This document shows positions 8,121 through 14,535 of a stretch of DNA of 64,000 nucleotides, one piece after another. Position numbers and translations under genes: made by a program. Within the stretch, counting starts at the first letter, position 1. Each line of letters opens with the position of its first letter. The notes below the pieces were generated by a model. That model saw only the letters and a list, made by a program, of their open reading frames with translations. It ran no database searches and had not been told where the DNA came from. The stretch comes from CAYNST01 sp964399955 (GTDB lineage Bacteria > Pseudomonadota > Gammaproteobacteria > Pseudomonadales > Cellvibrionaceae): assembly GCA_964399955.1 (NCBI GenBank), contig CAYNST010000001.1, positions 62,001-126,000 of the forward strand, written 5' to 3'.

Positions 8121-8135
8121 GGGAAAACTCTCCTG
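8118..8135 (-). promoter_or_regulatory. infC: infC AUU start codon with AGGAG site
   Basis: The minus strand reads CAGGAGAGTTTTCCCATTAG. AGGAG is a full ribosome binding site 9 bases before ATT, and no ATG, GTG or TTG lies at that distance in frame. IF-3 discriminates against AUU, so this pairing is the basis of infC autoregulation in E. coli. Confidence 0.85.
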
Positions 8136-8165
8136 TTAGTTGATAATGCACCCAAAAGGTCAGGG

Positions 8166-10085
8166 TCAATGGCTCACTCGACTGCGCTTGGCCACCTCGG
8201 CGGCCAAATGCTGTGCGAATTCATCTATAGCCATGGAGCCCAGGTCTTCGCCCTCTCGGGTTCTTACTGCGACTTGACCGGAGGAAACCTCCTGATCACC
8301 CACAACAAGCAAGTAAGGCGTCTTCTGAATGGTATGCTCGCGGATTTTAAAGCCGATCTTCTCATTTCTCAAGTCACAAACCACGCGGAAGCCGCGTTCC
8401 GCAAGGCGTTTCTGCACATTTTGCGCGTATTCAGCCTGATTGTCAGTGATATTCAGCACAACCGCCTGCTCAGGTGCCAGCCAAGCCGGGAAAGCGCCTT
8501 CGTAGTGCTCTATCAAAATGCCGATGAATCGTTCAAACGACCCCAGTATAGCGCGGTGCAACATAACTGGGACCTGTCGGGAGCCATCTTCGGCCACATA
8601 CTGGGCATCCAGTCGCCCAGGCATGGAAAAATCCACCTGGATAGTGCCGCATTGCCAGACCCGACCAATGCAGTCTTTCAATGAAAACTCGATCTTGGGG
8701 CCATAAAAGGCGCCTTCCCCGGGCAATAATTGCCACTGCAGGCCCTGCGCGTTGAGCGCGTCCTCCAGGGCTTTCTCGGACTTGTCCCAGTCTGCATCAC
8801 TGCCAACGCGCTGGTCCGGCCGAGTCGAGAGCCGGATGATCACCTCGGTAAAGCCGAAGTCCGCATACACCTGATACAGCAGATCAGTAAAGGCCGACAC
8901 TTCTTTCTGGATCATGGCCTCGGTACAAAAGATATGCGCATCGTCCTGGGTGAAGCCACGCACGCGCATTAAGCCCTGCAGGGTTCCCGAAGCTTCATTG
9001 CGATGGCAGGAGCCAAACTCGGCCAGCCGCAGCGGCAGGTCGCGATAGCTCTTCAAACCCTGATTGAAAACCTGCACATGGCAGGGGCAGTTCATGGGCT
9101 TGATGGCGTAGTCACGCGCTTCCGACTCTACGGTGAACATGCCATCGCGGAACTTATCCCAGTGCCCGGAGCGCTCCCAAAGCGATTTATCCACCACCTG
9201 CGGGGTTCTTATCTCGCTATAACCGTTGGCCCGCTGCACCTCGCGCATGTAGCTTTCAATGGCGGTATAAACCGTCCAGCCGCGCGGGTGCCAGAACACC
9301 ATGCCGGGCGCCTCTTCCTGAATATGAAAGAGATCAAACTTCTTGCCCAGCTTGCGATGGTCGCGCTTTTCCGCCTCTTGCAGGCGCGTCAGGTAGGCAT
9401 TCAGCTCCTTTTTTGAAGCCCAGGCAGTGCCGTAGATGCGCTGCAACATCTCGTTTTTGGAGTCGCCGCGCCAATAGGCCCCGGCAACCTTCATCAATTT
9501 GAAGTGTTTCAATTTGCCGGTCGAGGGCACGTGCGGGCCGCGGCAGAGATCTTCGAAATCACCCTGTTTGTAAAGCGACAGCGGCTCATCGGAGGGGATG
9601 CTCTCGATGATCTGCGCCTTGTATTCTTCTCCCAGCGCTCGAAAATGGTCGACCGCTTCCTCGCGCGGCAGAACCCGGCGCGTCACCACATCGTCGGCCT
9701 CGGCCAGCTCACTCATACGCTGTTCTATTGCCGCCAGGTCTTCCGGCGTGAAGGGGCGCTTGTAGGCGAAATCGTAATAGAAGCCGTCTTCAATGACGGG
9801 GCCAATGGTCACCTGCGCCTCGGGAAACAGCTGCTTCACCGCCTGAGCCAACAAGTGGGCTGCGGAGTGACGAATGATGTCCAGCCCCTCCGGCGATTTG
9901 TCCGTAATCACCGCCAGCTCGGCATCGTTGTCTATGACATGGGCCGCGTCCACCGCACGGCCGTTGACCATGCCACCCAGGGTAGCCTTGGCCAAACCCG
10001 GGCCAATATCCTGGGCAACGTCCAGCACCGATACCGGGCCAAGGAATGCGCGTTGGGATCCGTCGGGGAGAGTGATGGTGGGCAT
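8166..10085 (-). CDS. thrS: Threonyl-tRNA synthetase
   Basis: This 639-residue class II synthetase has typical length. The N-terminal TGS domain covers about 1-60. An editing domain with the metal-binding HSAAHLLAQAV motif follows near 73. The catalytic core has the zinc-ligand segment MNCPCHVQVFNQG and motif 3 near HRAILGSFERFIGILIEHYE. A C-terminal anticodon-binding domain completes it (APEQAVVLNITDNQAEYAQ). The ATG is preceded by AAGGA. It heads the thrS-infC-rpmI-rplT series. A -10-like TATACT lies at 10157-10152 on the minus strand, giving a leader of about 65 bases. E. coli ThrS represses its own translation through a leader mimic of tRNA; I did not fold the leader. Confidence 0.97.
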   Translation of the reverse strand: MPTITLPDGSQRAFLGPVSVLDVAQDIGPGLAKATLGGMVNGRAVDAAHVIDNDAELAVITDKSPEGLDIIRHSAAHLLAQAVKQLFPEAQVTIGPVIEDGFYYDFAYKRPFTPEDLAAIEQRMSELAEADDVVTRRVLPREEAVDHFRALGEEYKAQIIESIPSDEPLSLYKQGDFEDLCRGPHVPSTGKLKHFKLMKVAGAYWRGDSKNEMLQRIYGTAWASKKELNAYLTRLQEAEKRDHRKLGKKFDLFHIQEEAPGMVFWHPRGWTVYTAIESYMREVQRANGYSEIRTPQVVDKSLWERSGHWDKFRDGMFTVESEARDYAIKPMNCPCHVQVFNQGLKSYRDLPLRLAEFGSCHRNEASGTLQGLMRVRGFTQDDAHIFCTEAMIQKEVSAFTDLLYQVYADFGFTEVIIRLSTRPDQRVGSDADWDKSEKALEDALNAQGLQWQLLPGEGAFYGPKIEFSLKDCIGRVWQCGTIQVDFSMPGRLDAQYVAEDGSRQVPVMLHRAILGSFERFIGILIEHYEGAFPAWLAPEQAVVLNITDNQAEYAQNVQKRLAERGFRVVCDLRNEKIGFKIREHTIQKTPYLLVVGDQEVSSGQVAVRTREGEDLGSMAIDEFAQHLAAEVAKRSRVSH

Positions 10086-10177
10086 GCTGCGATCCTTGTT
10101 CAGTGGTGACCCCTACCAAAGGCCACGTGATGTGCGGTTCAAAGGGCGGCCAGTATAAAGACATCGCGGGCATTTGG

Positions 10178-10948
10178 CTATATTGGCGCCAGACGCCTGA
10201 TTGCCTCGGCTACCACCGCCTGCAGAGTGGCATTGGCGCCCTGCAGGATGGCTAAGACCTGCTGCATGGTGATGATCTCATCCGCCCGCCCGGCCGCCCA
10301 GTTGACCACTGTGCAAAGGGCGGCATACTCCATGCCCAGCTCCCTCGCCAATGCGGCCTCTGGCATCACCGTCATACCAACAATATCGCAGCCGTCGCGC
10401 TCCAGCCGGTCAACTTCCGCTGCGGTCTCCAGCCGTGGCCCCTGGGTACAGGCGTAGACCGCCTGCCCGTGCCCGCCGAGCGCCCTGCTGCGCAAAGCCT
10501 GCAGCAGGGCCTGCCGCGGTGCATCTGAAAAGGGCTGGGCGAAGTCGATATGATTGATGGCTTCGCTCAAGCTGTCGACAAATGTTTGCGGGCGACCGTG
10601 GGTGTAGTCGATCAACTGATTGGGCACCACCAGCTCGGCGGGTCCCATTTGGGCGTTGATGCCGCCTACGGCGTTCACCGCAATGATGCTTTTGACCCCG
10701 AGCTGATGCAGCGCATGAATGTTTGCGCGGTAGTTGATCAGGTGTGGCGGCACCTTGTGCTGAAGACCGTGACGAGCGAGAAAAGCAACGCACTTGCCGT
10801 CAAGCCTGCCTACTATGAGGTCGGTTACCCGCCCAAAGGGCGTGGTTATGTGCAATGCCTGTGTGGCTTGAAGGCCGGCCAAGGCATAAAACCCCGAACC
10901 GCCGATCACAGCCGTAGAAGCGCTCTGACCCGAAAGCGCAATCATCAT
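10178..10948 (-). CDS. S-methyl-5'-thioinosine / thioadenosine phosphorylase family
   Basis: This 256-residue purine nucleoside phosphorylase of the MTAP/PNP-II family begins with AVIGGSGFYALAG, the phosphate-binding start of the family. It contains VNAVGGINAQMGPAELVVPN and the active-site stretch DIVGMTVMPEAALARELGMEYA. The family cleaves methylthioadenosine, methylthioinosine or guanosine with phosphate in polyamine and quorum-signal salvage. In Pseudomonas the gene next to nagZ is a methylthioinosine phosphorylase, and the same neighbour is present here, so that activity is my best inference; specificity cannot be settled by eye. Two ATG codons overlap at 10948 and 10945. It follows nagZ by 7 bp and probably shares its transcript. 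Confidence 0.88.
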   Translation of the reverse strand: MMIALSGQSASTAVIGGSGFYALAGLQATQALHITTPFGRVTDLIVGRLDGKCVAFLARHGLQHKVPPHLINYRANIHALHQLGVKSIIAVNAVGGINAQMGPAELVVPNQLIDYTHGRPQTFVDSLSEAINHIDFAQPFSDAPRQALLQALRSRALGGHGQAVYACTQGPRLETAAEVDRLERDGCDIVGMTVMPEAALARELGMEYAALCTVVNWAAGRADEIITMQQVLAILQGANATLQAVVAEAIRRLAPI

Positions 10949-10955
10949 CTACCCA

Positions 10956-11996
10956 TCATCTTGGGTTTGCCAAGGCGGCGATCAGCCGCTGGCTATCCTG
11001 CCAGTAAACATCCTGTTGCAAGAGCTCCAGAGTGTCATGAGTGCGTTTTTGCGGCAGTCTCAAACCGCTCAATCTCTTGCCCAGCGGCCAGGCTTTGGCC
11101 TGCAAATGAGCCAGCACCTCGCGAGCCCCCTCCGGCTGATTGCAAATCAGGGCAGCGTCGCAGCCAGCGCTTAGAGCGGCTACGGCCCGCTGGCTGTAGC
11201 TGCCGGCCTCTGCGGCCCCCTGCATGGAGAGATCATCACTGAAGATGACGCCATCAAAGGCCAGCTCAGTGCGGAGAATGTCTTGCAACCACAGGCGCGA
11301 AAAACCGACCGGTGAAGGATCCACCTGCGGGAACTTGACGTGAGCCGGCATAACCGCTGCGCATTGCCCAAGCAGCCGAACAAAGGGAACAAGGTCCTGC
11401 TGCCGAAGCTCCTCCATGGAGCGCATGTCCACCGCCTCCGCCACGTGACTGTCCGCCTTGATGCCGCCGTGCCCCGGGAAATGCTTGGCCGTGGCGGGCA
11501 TGCCCGCGTCACGCATGCCCGCTATGTAGTATTGCCCCAGCCGGGCTACGGTTGCCACATCGCGACTGAAGGAGCGGTCACCGATGACATCACTGCGATG
11601 ATCATCGGCATCCAGAACGGGCGCAAAGCTCAAGTCCACATCCAGGGCTCGCAATTCGGCCGCCATCAGCCAGCCACAGCGGTAGGTGAGATCCGCCGCC
11701 CGCTGTGGATCGTGCTGTAGCATGCCGCCAAGCCGCTGCAAGGGTGGCAAGCGGGTAAAGCCCTCCTTGAAACGCTGCACCCGACCACCCTCTTGGTCCA
11801 CCGCGATAAGGATATCGCTGCGGGCCTCGCGTATGGCAGCAATAAGGGCCTGCAGTTGAGGCACCGAGCGATAATTCCGAGAGAAGAGCACCACGCCTCC
11901 GGCGTAGGGATGCTCCAGCTGACGTGCTTCGTCAGGGGTCAATTCATACGTGGCCAGATCCAGAAAAACCGGCCCCAAAAGGCTGTTGCTTTGCAT
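10956..11996 (-). CDS. nagZ: Beta-N-acetylhexosaminidase
   Basis: This 346-residue cytoplasmic glycoside hydrolase of family 3 removes N-acetylglucosamine from anhydromuropeptides in cell-wall recycling. The diagnostic loop KHFPGHGGIKADSH carries the catalytic His and Asp. The SDDLSMQGA motif carries the nucleophile Asp. Substrate-binding segments DQEGGRVQRF and CGWLMAAELRALD are present. No signal peptide is seen, as expected. ATG at 11996 is used; a TTG directly before it (11999), with GAGG 8 bases upstream, is an alternative. The gene is divergent from lexA across about 300 bp and is followed by the phosphorylase gene. NagZ products can act as inducers of AmpC beta-lactamase, though no ampR is in view. 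Confidence 0.95.
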   Translation of the reverse strand: MQSNSLLGPVFLDLATYELTPDEARQLEHPYAGGVVLFSRNYRSVPQLQALIAAIREARSDILIAVDQEGGRVQRFKEGFTRLPPLQRLGGMLQHDPQRAADLTYRCGWLMAAELRALDVDLSFAPVLDADDHRSDVIGDRSFSRDVATVARLGQYYIAGMRDAGMPATAKHFPGHGGIKADSHVAEAVDMRSMEELRQQDLVPFVRLLGQCAAVMPAHVKFPQVDPSPVGFSRLWLQDILRTELAFDGVIFSDDLSMQGAAEAGSYSQRAVAALSAGCDAALICNQPEGAREVLAHLQAKAWPLGKRLSGLRLPQKRTHDTLELLQQDVYWQDSQRLIAALANPR

Positions 11997-12220
11997 CAAG
12001 TGTGAGGCCTCAAACTATTGAAAAACTTGGTGATTGCTATTGTACCCCTCTGCACCAATGCGTGAAGGGGTTGCCAAGGCACGCCAGTAAAAAAAGCGTT
12101 TGTGCCGGGCAGCCAACGGTGGAAGCGCCGCCGCTTTCGCGACGGCCGCATCTGGAGGCAGCCGGTGTTGCGCGCATTCACTGGCAAGCCTGTCAGTTGA
12201 CAGGAGCACCCAGAAGGGGG

Positions 12221-12272
12221 TTGCATATCCTGCGCGCCTGTATATAATCACAAGGACTGTACATAACAACAG
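12221..12272 (+). promoter_or_regulatory. lexA promoter with two SOS boxes
   Basis: A promoter TTGCAT (12221-12226), 16 bp spacer, TATAAT (12243-12248) lies 49 bp before the lexA ATG. A full SOS box CTGTACATAACAACAG (12257-12272) lies just after the -10. A weaker box CTGTATATAATCACAA (12238-12253) overlaps the -10 itself. Two tandem LexA sites at its own promoter match the E. coli lexA arrangement and imply autorepression. TTGACA at 12197-12202 is an upstream -35-like element without a good partner. Confidence 0.85.
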
Positions 12273-12296
12273 ACAAAACCAGCTAAGGACTTCGGC

Positions 12297-12899
12297 ATGA
12301 GCAAATTGACACCGCGCCAGCAAGATGTGCTCAACCTGATCAAAGAACAAATGGACGCCACCGGCTGCCCGCCAACCCGGGCAGAGATCGCCAAGGCGTT
12401 AGGGTTCAAGTCGGCCAATGCTGCAGAAGAGCACATCAAGGCGCTGGCACGAAAAGGTGCCATTGAGGTGATAGAGGGCGCATCCAGGGGCATCCGCCTG
12501 CCGGAGCACGAACGGGGAATTCCAGTCATTGGCCGGGTAGCCGCAGGTAACCCGATCCTGGCTCAGGCAAACATAGAAGAATACTGCCCTATCCCCGACA
12601 GCATGTTCAAGCCCTCGGCCCATTATCTGTTAACGGTGCATGGCATGAGCATGCGTGACGCCGGCATTCTGGACGGAGACCTGCTGGCGGTTCATAACAC
12701 CACCCAGGTGCGCAATAACGATATTGTTGTGGCGCGCATAGAAGATGAAGTCACCGTTAAACGCTTCAAACGCGAGCGCAATCGCGCCGTGGTTGAGCTT
12801 TGGCCAGAAAATCCGGATTTTGATGTTATAACCGTAGACCTTAGGGACAAAAACTTTGCCATAGAAGGCTTGTGTGTGGGTGTCATTCGTAGGAGCTGA
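12297..12899 (+). CDS. lexA: LexA repressor
   Basis: This 200-residue SOS repressor has an N-terminal winged-helix DNA-binding domain (1-70, PPTRAEIAKALGFKSANAAE recognition region). The autocleavage site is Ala83-Gly84 (GRVAAGNP). The catalytic dyad is Ser118 (HGMSMRD) and Lys155 (EVTVKRF). The residues are shifted by one relative to E. coli. It is induced by DNA damage through RecA-stimulated cleavage. AAGGA precedes the ATG, and two SOS boxes overlap the promoter. sulA follows after 3 bp, so both are in one SOS operon. Confidence 0.98.
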   Translation: MSKLTPRQQDVLNLIKEQMDATGCPPTRAEIAKALGFKSANAAEEHIKALARKGAIEVIEGASRGIRLPEHERGIPVIGRVAAGNPILAQANIEEYCPIPDSMFKPSAHYLLTVHGMSMRDAGILDGDLLAVHNTTQVRNNDIVVARIEDEVTVKRFKRERNRAVVELWPENPDFDVITVDLRDKNFAIEGLCVGVIRRS

Positions 12900-12902
12900 T
12901 TC

Positions 12903-13307
12903 ATGTTCGCTGCAAACTTGCCAACTCAGACAACGTCATGCTGGTCCGCCAACAACAGCGTGGGCATAACCGAAGTAGTACTGGCTCACGATCAAGGCTA
13001 CGGCTTGCTGCTTCCCACCCTGGCCTACCTAAGCCGCAATACCCGTGGCCGCTGGTTTACCTGGATTGCACCGCAGGGCATCAATAAACAACTGTTGTGG
13101 GATTACGGCTTTAATATGCAGCATGTGCGGCTGGTGCACACCTTGTTGCCCCAACAAGCGTTTGAAGTTTGTAGAAAGGCGCTGTCTATCGGTAATAGCC
13201 ACAGCGTCATCGCCTCTATGGGTCGACTGTCGGGATGGCAAATGAAAGAATTGGAAAACGCCGCCATGGCCGGGGGCTGTTCCGGGCTGCTGTTACGCAA
13301 TCGCTGA
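12903..13307 (+). CDS. sulA: SulA-like cell division inhibitor
   Basis: This 134-residue protein of the SulA/RecA-like family (GITEVVLAHDQGYGLLLPTLAYLS, then RWFTWIAPQG and QLLWDYGFNMQHVRLVH) blocks FtsZ polymerisation during SOS. It is shorter than the E. coli protein (169) but similar to the Pseudomonas form that also follows lexA. The ribosome binding site AGGAG lies 7 bases before the ATG, inside the lexA end. Only 3 bp separate the genes, so SulA is made from the LexA-controlled mRNA. No Lon-type degradation tail can be judged by eye. Confidence 0.85.
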   Translation: MFAANLPTQTTSCWSANNSVGITEVVLAHDQGYGLLLPTLAYLSRNTRGRWFTWIAPQGINKQLLWDYGFNMQHVRLVHTLLPQQAFEVCRKALSIGNSHSVIASMGRLSGWQMKELENAAMAGGCSGLLLRNR

Positions 13308-13611
13308 ACGCGTTGCGTTGCTCGCAGTTACCACGGGTGATGCACATCCGGTTTTGTCAGGCTGAATAAACAGGCATTAGTCGGTCAGACCGTAAGTGTT
13401 CAGATTGCATCGGAGCTTTTTGCTGCGCTTGGAAAGGTGAGTTTACCCGGGACGCATACTGTGCACTTGCTGTACTGCTCTCATCCAGGGCCGCCTCTTC
13501 AGCGGTACTTCCTGATCCAGACAGGATGGCGCAATTCTTTTATGCAGCCATGGGCAAATTTACTGCTGAGCTGAATGTTTGCCTCCCTAAGCTCTGCTTT
13601 GGACGGAGGCA
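13308..13611. other. sulA downstream interval with repeat copy C
   Basis: This 304 bp between convergent sulA and the small gene at 13612 holds no gene that I can support. Most of it is the palindromic repeat at 13391-13582. No hairpin with an adjacent T-run was seen. Confidence 0.5.
13391..13582. repeat. Dispersed palindromic repeat, copy C (expanded)
   Basis: The left end CGTAAGTGTTCAGATTGCA matches copy B. The right end (ATGCAGCCATGGGCAAAT then GAGCTGAATGTTTGCC) matches the right halves of copies A and B. The two ends are inverted repeats of each other. The element is about 190 bp rather than about 115, because roughly 70 bp of extra sequence lies between the halves. Confidence 0.6.
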
Positions 13612-13866
13612 TCAGTGCAGCACTCGCTCAAAGCTTGCGGCTTCCTGCTCCAGGTTGTCGTCGTTTATCTCAGCAAAAGCGTCCAAACCGGCCTCTATCA
13701 TGGCTTTGGCAATTTCAAACTTGGAGCTGTCAAGATAAAACAGTGACTCCGGTGAAAAGCGCACCGAGACCAGAGGTTCGCCATCTTCGTTGGCCCGGCG
13801 CAAAGCGACTTCGCCGTCGTCCAGTTCTACGATTTCGTAAAGTGCAGATTCATCCAGGGACGACAT
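13612..13866 (-). CDS. Conserved small acidic protein
   Basis: This 84-residue acidic protein has no signal peptide or membrane segment. It opens MSSLDESALYEIVELDDGEV and contains VSVRFSPESLFYLDSSKFEI. Small proteins of this kind occupy the same place (between sulA and topA) in Pseudomonas, which together with the regular composition supports a real gene. AAGG precedes the ATG. Function is unknown to me. It lies downstream of the gene at 13947 on the same strand, 80 bp away, so it may be the last gene of the topA cluster. Confidence 0.75.
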   Translation of the reverse strand: MSSLDESALYEIVELDDGEVALRRANEDGEPLVSVRFSPESLFYLDSSKFEIAKAMIEAGLDAFAEINDDNLEQEAASFERVLH

Positions 13867-13946
13867 AATTACCTTCTTTGAGTCAATTCTTTGATAGCAG
13901 CTGAGACACCCTTCACCGGCTGCTAAACAGGCAGGCGTTCTGCCGC

Positions 13947-14486
13947 TTAATATTCTTCGTCTGCAGCGCGTTGCCGCTCCACCATTGCCCGCAGTGAACT
14001 CACAAACCAGAGAGCATCCGCAGCGCTGGGGTTGCGGGTGCCGGCATCCACATCAACCGCGCCTATGCGCGGAAAGGACGCGGCGTCCTCTTCACCTTCA
14101 TGGGTTTGGAACAGCGAGCCCTTGAGCGCCGGGCGTTTTTCGCCGCAATGAATTGCGGAGCGTTGAAGCAAAAAAATGGACCACCAAGAGTTGTTGTCAT
14201 GCTGCAGATTTTGCAACTCTTGCACTTCGGCTGTGTGGACACAACGTTCAAACAGCTCCGGCAATTGACCGGCGTCAATCAGGCTGCTCTCGTCCGCAGT
14301 GTTATTCAACCGGTAGCGCCGGGTGATCTCCGCCAGATAAAAAGCCACGGCCAACTCCAGCTGCAAATAGGCCGACTGCACCAGCGCGCGTCGAGTGAAC
14401 TCGGACGGGGCGGTATCCAGCATTGCCAGCAGTGCGTGGGCGTAGGCAATTTGTTGATCAACTCTACGAGCAAACAGTCCCGGCAT
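13947..14486 (-). CDS. Conserved hypothetical protein (DUF6586-like)
   Basis: This 179-residue protein is all helical in appearance, without signal peptide. The start at 14486 has GAGGG 5 bases upstream; a longer frame to 14648 would run into the topA coding end and is rejected. The N-terminal part (FARRVDQQIAYAHALLAML, LVQSAYLQLELAVAFYLAEI) resembles the family found just downstream of topA in Pseudomonas, and the location is the same. I assign that family from memory, so the name is tentative. Function is unknown. The topA stop lies 49 bp upstream, so co-transcription is likely. Confidence 0.75.
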   Translation of the reverse strand: MPGLFARRVDQQIAYAHALLAMLDTAPSEFTRRALVQSAYLQLELAVAFYLAEITRRYRLNNTADESSLIDAGQLPELFERCVHTAEVQELQNLQHDNNSWWSIFLLQRSAIHCGEKRPALKGSLFQTHEGEEDAASFPRIGAVDVDAGTRNPSAADALWFVSSLRAMVERQRAADEEY

Positions 14487-14535
14487 ATTACCCTCAACCA
14501 ACGTGGATGCAACTGCGCAGACGCGCAAACTCTGA

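Noticed and set aside
7416..8684. 422-codon open frame opposite infC, rpmI and thrS
   Set aside because: It spans three certain genes on the other strand, and the composition is that of an antisense shadow.
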